Below, piece by piece: positions 16,735 through 24,566 of a DNA stretch of 64,000 bases. This DNA is from Streptomyces sp. ACA25. GTDB taxonomy: Bacteria; Actinomycetota; Actinomycetes; Streptomycetales; Streptomycetaceae. The stretch lies in NCBI RefSeq assembly GCF_028200735.1, contig NZ_JAQKPV010000016.1, positions 37,888-101,887 on the forward strand. The letters run 5' to 3'. Below the pieces are notes generated by a model. The model was not told where the DNA came from, made no database searches, and was given only the letters and a program-made list of their open reading frames with translations. Position 1 is the stretch's first letter; each line of letters begins with the position of its first letter. The translations under genes and the position numbers were made by a program.

Positions 16735-16992
16735 TCAGCGCTTCCCTTCCCTCAGGACCGTGTCGGCGATGGCGAACGCGGAGTTCGCCGCGGGTACCCC
16801 GCAGTAGACGGCGCCGTGCAGCAGTACTTCCTGGATTTCCTGCGGGGCGAGGCCATTGCGGAGCGCCGCTCGTACATGCGTGGCCAGCTCTTCGTGATGC
16901 CCGCCGGCGGTCAGCGCGGTGAGGGTGACGCTGCGCATCCGGCGGCTGAGCCCTGGACGGGTCCACACCTCGCCCCAGGCAGGAGACACCAC
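16735..16992 (-). pseudogene. 5'-truncated carboxymuconolactone decarboxylase (PcaC-like)
   Basis: The 85 residues from VVSPAWGEVWTRPGLSRRMR to the stop match the C-terminal two thirds of PcaC-type decarboxylases: LTALTAGGHHEELATHVRAA, then GLAPQEIQEVLLHGAVYCGV and PAANSAF. Intact PcaC is about 120-135 aa; the first ~45 residues are replaced by unrelated Arg/Pro-rich sequence, and no ribosome site precedes the GTG codons here. No other beta-ketoadipate gene is nearby. I think it is a remnant. A short functional AhpD-like protein remains possible, since the catalytic Cys region is kept. Confidence 0.6.
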
Positions 16993-17071
16993 GCGGGAGG
17001 CGCTCCGGCCCGCTGCCGGCCCGCCGGGCGGGGCGGGGGGCGGGACCCGTCGGCCCTGCCCGGCGGGTCGG

Positions 17072-17611
17072 TCAGCCGGCGGTCTGCCGGATCCGGTGCT
17101 CCTCCCCCGCCCGGTCCCGGTCCCCGCGGTCCGGCGGAGCCGGCCGTGCCGCCAGTGCGTCGGCCGCGACCGTGAGAACCGCGACCACCAGGACGATGTT
17201 CTTGAGGATGTACTGCCCTGCCAGGGTGGGGAAGGCGACGCCTCCGTTCCACATCTCACCGTGCAGGATCGCCAGGGTCAGGAACACCCCGGACATGTGC
17301 ACGAAGAAGACGAGCAGCGTCAGGCGTAACAGCAGACCGGTGATCAGCCCGGCCCCGATGAGGATCTCCATGCCGGCCAGCAGCGGACGGGACACCTCCG
17401 GGGCCACCTGCCCGAACGTCATGGCACTCATGGCCCGGGTCGCGACATCTTCCGCCGGGCTGTTTCCGGGCAGCAGCTTCAGGATGCCGAACCACACGAA
17501 GAGCAGGCCGACGGAGACTCTCAGCGCGGTGACGCTGTACTTCTGGTAGCGACCCGCGAGCGAGCAGAGACTGTGGCGGTGGAGCCGCCCGCCGGCCCGG
17601 GAATCACTCAT
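17072..17611 (-). CDS. DoxX family membrane protein
   Basis: A 179-residue protein with four transmembrane helices, including VTALRVSVGLLFVWFGILKL, LLAGMEILIGAGLITGLLL, LTLLVFFVHMSGVFLTLAI and ILKNIVLVVAVLTVAADALA. These fit the DoxX fold (VSVGLLFVWFGILK is the usual first helix). DoxX proteins are linked to redox balance at the membrane. The start is ATG at 17611 with a weak site; the frame is open upstream but low-complexity. It faces the region with the orphan CebR operator. Confidence 0.85.
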   Translation of the reverse strand: MSDSRAGGRLHRHSLCSLAGRYQKYSVTALRVSVGLLFVWFGILKLLPGNSPAEDVATRAMSAMTFGQVAPEVSRPLLAGMEILIGAGLITGLLLRLTLLVFFVHMSGVFLTLAILHGEMWNGGVAFPTLAGQYILKNIVLVVAVLTVAADALAARPAPPDRGDRDRAGEEHRIRQTAG

Positions 17612-18306
17612 GACCGCCACCCCCGACTTCCGGCCGGGTGAGCGGCCCGGGGCCGGACCGGGCGCCGTCGGCCGGCAAGGCCGGACCGGCGGGGCCCCAT
17701 GGGCGGACCGCGAGGGCGGAGCCTCCGGGAGAGGGCCGCACCGCTGCCGCACGGAGATCTTCGCGAGGCGGGACCGGGCGGATTGCTGTCGCGACTGAGC
17801 GAGGAGGAGACGTCATGATGTCCCTTCAGCAGAAGCAATGGGGGGTGTGGGAGCGCTCCCATTGCACTGCCGCTTCGGACTCTACGAGCAAGCCCGGGAC
17901 CTGGCAAGATGTACTGCGACAGCACTTTTCGCCCGCTGACCACCGCGGTCTCCTCCGGCGGCCCCTGGTGCTCCGTCCGCTGCTGCTGGAGACACCACGG
18001 GAGACGCCGGGGCAGGAGTGGCGCGAAGGCGCGTAGTTCGTCGAAGTCTCCAGGACCGTGCGGGCCGAAGGCGTGCAGCCAATCGTGTCGGCTGTTCCTC
18101 CCGCCCTCGCGCCTGCCGAACCAAGCTGCCCGCACCCTGGATTACGAGGGCCGGGAATACGCCGCCGGGCCGGGGATCGGCGTAGCGTGCTGACGCGGCC
18201 CGCGGTCTTCAGGACACTGGCGGGACGAACGGCGGAGCCGCGACCGGTGGCCGTCCGGCGCCCCCGCGCGCCGGGCCCGGAGGCCGGCGCAACGAGAGGA
18301 AACCTG
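17612..18306. other. Gene-poor 0.7-kb region with orphan CebR operator
   Basis: No convincing gene. A 73-codon frame at 17815-18036 (plus) has a strong GAGGAGGAG site and an ATGATG start, but its codon use is not the biased pattern of real genes nearby and the protein matches nothing I know. A 70-codon minus frame (17604-17816) is Pro/Arg-rich and unlikely. The region looks like scar tissue left after loss of a gene that the CebR operator once controlled. Confidence 0.5.
17848..17861. promoter_or_regulatory. CebR-type operator without obvious target
   Basis: TGGGAGCGCTCCCA is a perfect match to the known 14-bp palindrome bound by the cellobiose-responsive repressor CebR of Streptomyces. No glycosidase or sugar transporter gene lies on either side. 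The same 14-mer occurs upstream of the GH6 cellulase at 20222. Confidence 0.85.
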
Positions 18307-19395
18307 ATGACGCAGGAAGTCCGAGCGGTGGTGACCCGGGCAAAAGGGGAGCCCGTGTCGCTGGAGACAGTGCTGGTCCCCGACCCGGGGCCCGGAGAGG
18401 CCGTGGTGAAGGTGCAGGCCTGCGGGGTGTGCCACACCGACCTGCACTACCGGGAGGGCGGGATCGGTGACGACTTCCCCTTTCTCCTGGGCCACGAGGC
18501 GGCCGGCCTGGTCGAGTCGGTGGGTGCGGGCGTCGAGGAGGTCGAGCCCGGTGACTTCGTGATCCTCAACTGGCGTGCGGTGTGCGGCCGGTGCCGGGCC
18601 TGTCGGCGCGGCCGCCCCTGGTACTGCTTCGACACGCACAACGCCGAGCGGAAGATGACGCTCGCCGATGGCACCGCACTGTCGCCCGCCCTGGGCATCG
18701 GTGCCTTCGCGGAGAAGACACTGGTCGCCGCCGGGCAGTGCACCAAGGTGGATCCAGCGGCCGCTCCCGCCGTGGCGGGGCTGCTCGGCTGCGGTGTGAC
18801 TGCCGGTCTGGGCGCCGCTCTCCACACCGGCGGCGTCACGCGTGGTGACAGCGTCGCCGTGATCGGCTGCGGCGGGGTCGGGAGTGCGGCCGTCGCCGGC
18901 GCGCGGGTCGGCGGAGCCACCCGGATCATCGCCGTCGACCTCGACGACCGCAAGCTGGAGCGGGCCGCCGGCCTGGGCGCCACCCATACCGTGAACGCCG
19001 GCTCCACCGACCCGGTGGAGGCGATCCGCGAACTGACAGGAGGGCACGGTGCGGACGTGGTGATCGACGCGGTCGGCCGGCCGGAGACCTTCACCCAGGC
19101 CTTCTACGCACGCGACCTCGCCGGCACGGCGGTCCTGGTCGGAGTGCCCACACCGGAGATGCGGCTGGAACTGCCGCTGCTCGACGTCTTCGGCCGGGGC
19201 GGGGCGCTGAAGTCCTCCTGGTACGGGGACTGCCTGCCCTCGCGTGACTTCCCCGTGTACATCGACCTCCATCTGCAGGGCCGGCTGGATCTGGACGCCT
19301 TCGTCTCCGAGACCATCGCCCTGGACGACATCGAGGCGGCTTTCACCCGGATGAGCGGCGGCGACGTGCTGCGGTCGGTGGTGGTCCTCCCGTGA
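18307..19395 (+). CDS. S-(hydroxymethyl)mycothiol dehydrogenase (zinc alcohol dehydrogenase family)
   Basis: A 362-residue class III-type alcohol dehydrogenase. Catalytic zinc ligands: the Cys in CGVCHTDLHY and the His in LGHEAAG. Structural zinc cysteines: CGRCRACRRGRPWYCF. The NAD-binding Rossmann motif is VIGCGGVGSAAVAGARVGGA with the acidic residue in IIAVDLDD. The segments HNAERKMTLADGTALSPALG and FAEKTLVA are typical of the mycothiol-dependent formaldehyde dehydrogenase, which oxidises the formaldehyde-mycothiol adduct. ATG at 18307 follows AGAGGAAA. Its stop overlaps the start of the next gene by 4 bp, so it is coupled to the metallo-beta-lactamase-fold hydrolase, a usual partner that may hydrolyse the formyl-mycothiol product. 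Confidence 0.93.
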   Translation: MTQEVRAVVTRAKGEPVSLETVLVPDPGPGEAVVKVQACGVCHTDLHYREGGIGDDFPFLLGHEAAGLVESVGAGVEEVEPGDFVILNWRAVCGRCRACRRGRPWYCFDTHNAERKMTLADGTALSPALGIGAFAEKTLVAAGQCTKVDPAAAPAVAGLLGCGVTAGLGAALHTGGVTRGDSVAVIGCGGVGSAAVAGARVGGATRIIAVDLDDRKLERAAGLGATHTVNAGSTDPVEAIRELTGGHGADVVIDAVGRPETFTQAFYARDLAGTAVLVGVPTPEMRLELPLLDVFGRGGALKSSWYGDCLPSRDFPVYIDLHLQGRLDLDAFVSETIALDDIEAAFTRMSGGDVLRSVVVLP

Positions 19396-20000
19396 GCGCG
19401 CGCATCGACCACACCACCACCTCCGGAACCTTCAGCCTCGACGGCGAGACCTTCCAGGTGGACAACAACGTCTGGGTGATCGGGGACGACCACGAGTGCG
19501 TGGTCATCGACGCCCCGCACAATGCCTCGACGATCATCGATACCGTCGCCGGCAGACGGGTCGTCGCCGTCCTGGCCACCCACGCCCACGACGATCACGT
19601 CAGGGTCGCGCCGCAGCTCGCCGTGGCCACCGGCGCGCCCGTTCTGCTGCACCCCGCCGACCTGCCGGTCTGGCAGCTCACCCACCCGGACCGCCCGCCG
19701 GAGGGGGAACTCGCCGACGGGCAGGTCATCGAGGTCGGCGGCACCCGGCTGACGGTCCTGCACACGCCCGGACACAGTCCGGGTTCCTGCTGCTTCCACG
19801 CGGACGGGCTCGGCGTCGTCTTCACCGGGGACACCCTGTTCCAGGGCGGACCGGGAGCCACCGGTCGGTCGTTCTCCGATTCCGGGCTCATCCTCCGGTC
19901 CATCCGGGAACGGCTGTTCGTACTCCCGGCGGAGACCGTGGTGCACACCGGACACGGCGACAGCACGACGATCGCCGCGGAGCGTGCCGCACTCGACTGA
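19392..20000 (+). CDS. Metallo-beta-lactamase-fold hydrolase, probable S-formylmycothiol hydrolase
   Basis: A 202-residue MBL-fold enzyme. The metal motif is ATHAHDDHVRVAP, with later ligands in LHTPGHSPGSCCF and VFTGDTLFQGG and a final His in VVHTGHGD. The layout is like glyoxalase II-type thioester hydrolases. It starts GTG within the stop of the formaldehyde dehydrogenase (GTGA overlap), so it is made with it. Together they should oxidise formaldehyde-mycothiol and release formate. Release of formate would be interesting beside the formate dehydrogenase 4 kb away, but that link is only inference. Confidence 0.9.
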   Translation: MSARIDHTTTSGTFSLDGETFQVDNNVWVIGDDHECVVIDAPHNASTIIDTVAGRRVVAVLATHAHDDHVRVAPQLAVATGAPVLLHPADLPVWQLTHPDRPPEGELADGQVIEVGGTRLTVLHTPGHSPGSCCFHADGLGVVFTGDTLFQGGPGATGRSFSDSGLILRSIRERLFVLPAETVVHTGHGDSTTIAAERAALD

Positions 20001-20183
20001 CGCCGCGTCCGCTCGGCGGTCACCCGCCCACCCCACGTCCCCTCCGCGCGCCCGCGGCTGCGCTGGCCCGGCCCACCGGACGCCCCGGGCCACGAGGGCG
20101 GCGGGGGCCGGGCAGGCGGGCCGCGGAGTACCGCCCCGGGCCGGGCCGCCCGGGGCCGCGTCGCCGTTCCGGTGCGCGACGCG

Positions 20184-20212
20184 TTTACAGGGGCGACTCC
20201 CGGCGGTAGCCT
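20184..20212 (+). promoter_or_regulatory. Promoter of GH6 cellulase gene
   Basis: TTTACA, a 17-bp spacer and TAGCCT give a fair vegetative-type promoter. The expected transcript start is about 20218-20220, just before the CebR operator, which would then block early transcription. Confidence 0.5.
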
Positions 20213-20221
20213 GCCAGTTCT

Positions 20222-20235
20222 TGGGAGCGCTCCCA
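20222..20235. promoter_or_regulatory. CebR operator upstream of cellulase
   Basis: TGGGAGCGCTCCCA, a perfect 14-bp palindrome, 66 bp before the cellulase start. In Streptomyces, CebR bound to this site represses cellulase genes until cellobiose or cellotriose releases it. Confidence 0.9.
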
Positions 20236-20300
20236 TTCCCGCCGCCGTGCCCGCTCACGCGGACACACGGTGCCCCCACGGCATGATGCGGAGTAGCGAA

Positions 20301-21746
20301 GTGAGTGAAGAGAGCCGTAAGCACTACCGGTCACGTCGCAGACGACTGGGTGTCCTGGTCGGCGGTGTGGTCGCGGCACTGGCCGGCGGCCTGATGATGG
20401 CACTGCCCCAGCAGGCCGCGGCCGAACTGCCCTCCGGAACCCAGTTCTACAAGGACCCGGACTCCCAGGTCGCCCGCTGGACGGCCGCCCATCAGGGCGA
20501 TCACCGGCAGCCGCTCATCAGTCAGGTGATCGGTGAGCGCCCGCAGGGCATATGGTTCGCCAACTACACCCCGTCAACCGTCACGCAGGACGTGCGGGCG
20601 GTGACCGGCCCGGCCGCGGCGGCCGGTCAGGTCCCGGTCCTGGTGGCCTACCAGATGCCCAACCGTGACTGCGGCGGCGCCTCCTCCGGCGGCGCTCCCA
20701 GCCACCAGGCCTACGGCGAGTGGATCGACCGCTTCGCCGCCGGGCTCGGGAACGACCCGGTGGTGGTCATCCTGGAGCCGGACGCCCTGGCCCTGATCTC
20801 CTGCCTCGACAGCCAGGAACTGGCCAGCCGGTATGCCTCCATGTCCCGTGCCGGAGCGGCCATCCGAAGCGCGAACCCGTCCGCCAAGGTGTACTTCGAC
20901 GCCGGGCACTCCTCCTGGAACAGCCCTGCGGTACAGGCCGACCGGCTGCGCTCGGCCGGGGTCACCCAGAACGGTGACGGCATCTACAGCAACGCCTCCA
21001 ACTTCCGGGCCACCCCCGACGAGGTCGCCTTCACCAAGGCGGTCCTCGCGGAGCTGGGGACTCCCGGCCTCGGAGCGGTGATCGACACCAGCCGCAACGG
21101 CCGCGGGCCGACCGCCGACAGCGAGTGGTGCGACCCGTCCGGCCGCGGTGTCGGCCTGCCCCCGACCGCCGACACCGGTGACCCGGACATTGACGCCTTC
21201 CTGTGGATCAAGCCTCCGGGTGAGGTCGACGGCTGTGCGGGCCCGGCCGGCCAGTTCAACGCCGACATCGCGTACGAGCTGGCGCAGAACGCCCAGGAGC
21301 CCGGCAGCGGGACCACCGGCGGCGGCACCGCCGGAGGAAGCTCGGGCGGTACCACCGGCGGCTCCAGTGAGGGCACCACGGACGGTGGATCGACCGGGGG
21401 CACGACCGCCGGCGGGGCCACCACCGGCGGCACGACCGGCGGCAGCGGCGACGGCTGCTCGGCCACGTACGCGGTGGTCAACGAGTGGTCCAGCGGCTTC
21501 TCGGGTGAAGTCCGCATCGCCTGTGACGGCGCCTCGCTGAACGGCTGGAACGTGGACTGGGAGTTCACCGGCGGCCAGCAGCTCGACCAGGCGTGGAACG
21601 CCACCTGCACGCAGAGCGGCAGCCAGGTTTCCTGCCGCAGCGCGGACTGGAACGCGGTGGTGGCGGACGGCAGCTCCGTGACCATCGGTTTCAACGCCAC
21701 CTCCACCGGCAGCAACCCGGCACCCGCCCGGGTCAACCTGAGCTGA
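20301..21746 (+). CDS. Secreted GH6 cellulase with C-terminal CBM2
   Basis: A 481-residue secreted beta-1,4-glucanase. Residues 1-41 are a signal peptide with an Arg-rich start (YRSRRRRLGVLVGG) and cleavage after QQAAA. The GH6 domain (about 45-330) has the family patterns LVAYQMPNRDCGG and DPVVVILEPDALAL with catalytic acid Asp161, plus WIKPPGEVDGC. A Gly/Thr/Ser linker (333-384) joins a cellulose-binding CBM2 (386-481) with its cysteine pair and aromatic residues (NEWSSGFSG, LNGWNVDWEF, SADWNA). GTG at 20301 has GGAG upstream; ATG codons 5-6 codons earlier lack a site. The CebR operator indicates induction by cello-oligosaccharides. Confidence 0.95.
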   Translation: MSEESRKHYRSRRRRLGVLVGGVVAALAGGLMMALPQQAAAELPSGTQFYKDPDSQVARWTAAHQGDHRQPLISQVIGERPQGIWFANYTPSTVTQDVRAVTGPAAAAGQVPVLVAYQMPNRDCGGASSGGAPSHQAYGEWIDRFAAGLGNDPVVVILEPDALALISCLDSQELASRYASMSRAGAAIRSANPSAKVYFDAGHSSWNSPAVQADRLRSAGVTQNGDGIYSNASNFRATPDEVAFTKAVLAELGTPGLGAVIDTSRNGRGPTADSEWCDPSGRGVGLPPTADTGDPDIDAFLWIKPPGEVDGCAGPAGQFNADIAYELAQNAQEPGSGTTGGGTAGGSSGGTTGGSSEGTTDGGSTGGTTAGGATTGGTTGGSGDGCSATYAVVNEWSSGFSGEVRIACDGASLNGWNVDWEFTGGQQLDQAWNATCTQSGSQVSCRSADWNAVVADGSSVTIGFNATSTGSNPAPARVNLS

Positions 21747-21775
21747 CCGGGTCCGGCCGGTCCCGCACCGTGCCG

Positions 21776-21810
21776 GCGCCGGCCCGCGGAGTACTTCCGC
21801 GGGCCGGCGC
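21776..21810. terminator. Strong hairpin after cellulase gene
   Basis: A perfect 15-bp stem (GCGCCGGCCCGCGGA and its complement) with a 5-nt loop GTACT, 30 bp after the cellulase stop and before the convergent phosphoesterase gene. Likely bidirectional. Confidence 0.85.
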
Positions 21811-21833
21811 TCTGGCTGTGCCGGTGCGGGCCG

Positions 21834-21876
21834 CGCGTCCCGCACCGGTAAGGCACGCGTCCCGCACCGGTAAGGC
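21834..21876. repeat. 22-bp tandem duplication
   Basis: The unit CGCGTCCCGCACCGGTAAGG plus CA occurs twice in a row (21834-21855 and 21856-21876, the second lacking the last base). It sits between the terminator and the stop of the phosphoesterase gene, outside coding sequence. Confidence 0.9.
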
Positions 21877-21884
21877 GGGTCCGT

Positions 21885-22415
21885 CTACCGGCGGGCCGGC
21901 AGCCGGTGCAGGGTGACGCCACTGAGCCGGCCTGCGGCCACCTCGGCCGTCAGGTACGTGCAGTGCGGCTGCCGGCGCCGGTCGGTCGGCGAGCCCGGAT
22001 TGAGCAGCCGCAGCCGGTCGCCGGCCACGCTGTCCCAGGGAATGTGGCTGTGTCCGAAGACCAGCACGTCCAGGTCGGGAAAGCGCGCGGCGCACCGGCG
22101 TTCGCGGCCGGGTGCCGGTCCGGTCTCGTGCACGACGCCGAACCGCAGCCCGCCCAGCTCCGCCCGGGCCACTTCCGGCAGCCGGGCCCGCAGCCCGGGG
22201 CCGTCGTTGTTGCCGTACACCCCGATGAGCCGCCGGGAGCGGTCCTCCAGCAGGTCGAGGGTGGCGGTGTCCACCCAGTCCCCCGCATGGATCACCACGT
22301 CGGCGGCCGCGACCTGCTCCAGCAGCTCCACCGGCAGCCGTGCGGCGCGCCGGGGCAGATGGGTGTCGGACATCAGAAGCAGTCGCACACCGCGACCCTG
22401 CTGCGCCGCCGGCAT
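21885..22415 (-). CDS. Metallophosphoesterase, YfcE/MJ0936 type
   Basis: A 176-residue calcineurin-like phosphoesterase. Metal-binding motifs in order: LLLMSDTHLPRRA, VIHAGDWVD, IGVYGNNDGPG, FGVVHETG and VFGHSHIPWD. The end LLNPGSPTDRRRQPHCTYL is typical of the YfcE group, which cleaves phosphodiester or phosphomonoester bonds. The start is ATG at 22415, sharing its A with the stop of the upstream gene (TGATG), so it is coupled to the flavin/F420 oxidoreductase gene. The frame is open upstream but is a shadow of that gene. Confidence 0.92.
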   Translation of the reverse strand: MPAAQQGRGVRLLLMSDTHLPRRAARLPVELLEQVAAADVVIHAGDWVDTATLDLLEDRSRRLIGVYGNNDGPGLRARLPEVARAELGGLRFGVVHETGPAPGRERRCAARFPDLDVLVFGHSHIPWDSVAGDRLRLLNPGSPTDRRRQPHCTYLTAEVAAGRLSGVTLHRLPARR

Positions 22416-22795
22416 CAGGTGGGCGTGATCCTGATCCCCACCGTGCCGCCACTGCCCCGGCGGAGCCGGCTGCCCAGGAGGACCAGCCGGCCCGTCAGAC
22501 CGTACTTGCGCGCGATCAGCTGCCGGTGGCGCCGGCTCCCCTCCGCGTCCAGGATCTCGGCCCGCCCGGACACCTCCCCGCCGGTGGGCCTCCCCCGGAC
22601 ATCGCAGGGGGCGAGCCGCACATCGGCACGATTGCGGAGGCGCTTGACCTTGCCCGAGTCGGCGGCCGTCCACACGGCCAGGGCATCCCCGTCCCGGGCC
22701 GCCCAGACCGGTGTGCCGACCGCGCGGCCGTCCTTCCGGAACGTCGTGACCAGCACATACTTTCCGGCGCTCAGTCGTTCCAGCGGTTCCGTCAT
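22415..22795 (-). CDS. PPOX-class F420-dependent oxidoreductase
   Basis: A 126-residue split-barrel protein of the pyridoxamine 5'-phosphate oxidase-like, F420-binding group. Characteristic segments: KYVLVTTFRKDGRAVGTPVW, then LAVWTAADSGKVKRLRNRAD and the beta-strand VRLAPCDVRGRPTGGEVSG. These proteins use deazaflavin F420 for reductions. Length is normal. Start ATG at 22795 has no ribosome site; a promoter-like CTGACG-16 bp-TAGAGT ends 6 nt before it, so the mRNA is probably leaderless. Its stop overlaps the phosphoesterase start. Confidence 0.9.
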   Translation of the reverse strand: MTEPLERLSAGKYVLVTTFRKDGRAVGTPVWAARDGDALAVWTAADSGKVKRLRNRADVRLAPCDVRGRPTGGEVSGRAEILDAEGSRRHRQLIARKYGLTGRLVLLGSRLRRGSGGTVGIRITPT

Positions 22796-22801
22796 GCGCC
22801 C

Positions 22802-22829
22802 ACTCTACGGGTGGAGCGCGTCCCGTCAG
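22802..22829 (-). promoter_or_regulatory. Promoter for leaderless F420 oxidoreductase mRNA
   Basis: Minus strand CTGACG (22829-22824), 16-bp spacer, TAGAGT (22807-22802), then 6 nt to the ATG. The -35 overlaps the stop codon of the snapalysin gene. Confidence 0.5.
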
Positions 22830-23392
22830 CCCGCGAGGGCCAGGGCCTGCTGGAGGGCGGCCGGGCGGGCGGCCAGGGAGCCGCCGAAGTACCGCTCGAC
22901 CGCAGCCCTCTCACGCGAGTCCGGGTAGGGGTTGGTGCAGGAGACGCCGGCGGAGGAGCCGGACATCAGGCTGGAGCACGGGCCGGGCTTCACGTCCGGC
23001 AGGCCGAGGATGTGACCGAACTCGTGGGAGGCGATCCGTACGCTGTTGTACCCCTCGGCGACGGCCTGACGGCCCATCCAGACGGTGCCGTTACCCAGGC
23101 TGGTCATCCGGGCGCGCGGCCAGCCGTTGTCCGCGACCACCCGGATGTTGGCCCGCTGGCCCGCGCGGACGGGCTCCAGACGGACGTTGGCGACGCTCTG
23201 GTTCCACGCTGCCGCTCCTCTGTCGACCGCCTGCCGGAACTCGGCGGCGCCACTCGCGTCATAGGTCACGACCCGGGCGGCGAAGGGCCGGTCGTCCTCG
23301 GCCGAGGTCGCGGCGAACGCCTGTCCGCCGGTCCAGGCCAGCGCGGTCACCATCAGCGTCACCAGCAGCCGTGCTGCTCTGCCGAACTTCAC
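22826..23392 (-). CDS. snpA: Snapalysin-type secreted metalloprotease (M7)
   Basis: A 188-residue secreted zinc protease. A signal peptide (FGRAARLLVTLMVTALAW, cleavage near QAFAA) precedes the mature enzyme. The zinc motif is SHEFGHILGLPDVKPGPCSS: the HExxHxxGxxD pattern specific to the small snapalysin family, followed by the Met-turn region LMSGSSAGVSC. The start GTG at 23392 follows AGGAGGA at ideal spacing. In several Streptomyces the gene is faced by its LysR activator snpR; here no LysR gene is next to it. It digests proteins outside the cell. Confidence 0.94.
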   Translation of the reverse strand: MKFGRAARLLVTLMVTALAWTGGQAFAATSAEDDRPFAARVVTYDASGAAEFRQAVDRGAAAWNQSVANVRLEPVRAGQRANIRVVADNGWPRARMTSLGNGTVWMGRQAVAEGYNSVRIASHEFGHILGLPDVKPGPCSSLMSGSSAGVSCTNPYPDSRERAAVERYFGGSLAARPAALQQALALAG

Positions 23393-23529
23393 GATCGTCC
23401 TCCTGTGGGGGTACGGCCTGTGGGGTACGGCGAGGACCATGCTCATGACAGGTCATCGTCCATTCCCCCTCTGCCCACAGCGACTCCTTTTCAACCCCGT
23501 AGGTTTCCAGGACTGGCCGGCTGCCGGTC

Positions 23530-24462
23530 TCAGCCGGTCCCGGCCGCCTGACGACTCCGCTGCGGCAGCACCGTGTACTTCGGGTCCTCGGCGGAGGCGA
23601 CCCCGGCTTCGAACACGCCGAACCGGGTGCACAGTCCCGCCGCCAGGAAAGCCGATCCGGCAAGGGCCGAGGCCGTCCGGCTGCGACGGCCCAGCAGCGT
23701 CAGACCCGCCCCGGCCGCGTTCAGCAGCCGGCTCGCCCGCAGCAGCAGCCGGGGACGTCCCCGGCGGTAGGGCTCGGCGAGCAGACCGAGCCGGTGCTCG
23801 ATCCGGTGCAGCGCGGCGAGCTCCAGCCCCGCACCGATGACCGCCATGCGGGCCGGGGGGCCGTGCACGGCGGCGGGAGCGGCCAGCAGCGCCGCCCCCG
23901 CGCCGGAGGCCAGCGCGCTGCCGGCGAAGACGAACGGCAGCTCCGGGTGGGCCTCGTGCCAGGACGGGACCGCGGTGTCGGCGAGCAGGACCGCCGTGTA
24001 GGTGCACATCAGCGGCCCGAGCACGGCCGCCCCGGCCCCGGCCCACCGGCCCGCGCCCGGGAACCGCCCGGTCACCTGAGCGGCGAGCGCGGCGGCGGTC
24101 AGAGTGGAGAACGGAGCGAGGATCCAGGTCCCCACCGACAACGGGGAGGTCGGCTTGACGACCCGGAGCATGTAGAGAAACCGGGCGGGGCGGCCCAGGT
24201 CGTGGATGAGCGCGAGCACGCTGGCCGACGAACCGGCGGCGGCCACCCACCGGCCCGTCCGGGCGAGTTCCGGCCGGCCGGTGCGGTCAGCGACGGCGGC
24301 CATGGTCGCGGACGCCCCCGCCATGCCTCCGAGGAAGAGGTAACCGGGCACATCCGGCACCTTCCAGGTAGGGCGCTTCAGCACCGGCCGCCCGTAGTAG
24401 GAACGGAAGTCGGCCGGCGGAACCTGCTCCGCCTCCCGTCGGCTGCCCCGGATCCTCACCAT
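23530..24462 (-). CDS. NrfD-type membrane subunit of formate dehydrogenase
   Basis: A 310-residue membrane protein of the NrfD/PsrC family with about eight helices, such as GYLFLGGMAGASATMAAVAD, AAGSSASVLALIHDLGRP and LGPLMCTYTAVLLADTAVP. The N-terminus has the pattern FRSYYGRPVLKRPTWKVPDV seen in NrfD subunits linked to actinobacterial formate dehydrogenases. In this role it anchors the complex and passes electrons to (mena)quinone. It is the last gene of the sel-fdh series, 104 bp after the Fe-S subunit. ATG at 24462 begins the homologous part; the open frame upstream shadows the gap. Confidence 0.9.
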   Translation of the reverse strand: MVRIRGSRREAEQVPPADFRSYYGRPVLKRPTWKVPDVPGYLFLGGMAGASATMAAVADRTGRPELARTGRWVAAAGSSASVLALIHDLGRPARFLYMLRVVKPTSPLSVGTWILAPFSTLTAAALAAQVTGRFPGAGRWAGAGAAVLGPLMCTYTAVLLADTAVPSWHEAHPELPFVFAGSALASGAGAALLAAPAAVHGPPARMAVIGAGLELAALHRIEHRLGLLAEPYRRGRPRLLLRASRLLNAAGAGLTLLGRRSRTASALAGSAFLAAGLCTRFGVFEAGVASAEDPKYTVLPQRSRQAAGTG

Positions 24463-24566
24463 GCGCCCACGTCTCGCTTTCTCCGGCCCGGCCCGGACGG
24501 ACCCGGCCGCATGTGCCGCGCCCCGGCCGGCGCCCGGGTGCTCCGGAACTGGCCCCTCACCCTGCC

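Noticed and set aside
17604..17816. 70-codon minus-strand gene 31 bp from the CebR operator
   Set aside because: Pro/Arg/Ala-rich low-complexity protein with no signal peptide or family; reported only as part of the gene-poor region.
21299..21452. Tandem repeat in the cellulase gene as a separate repeat element
   Set aside because: It is the Gly/Thr/Ser linker between the catalytic and binding domains, imperfect and in frame.
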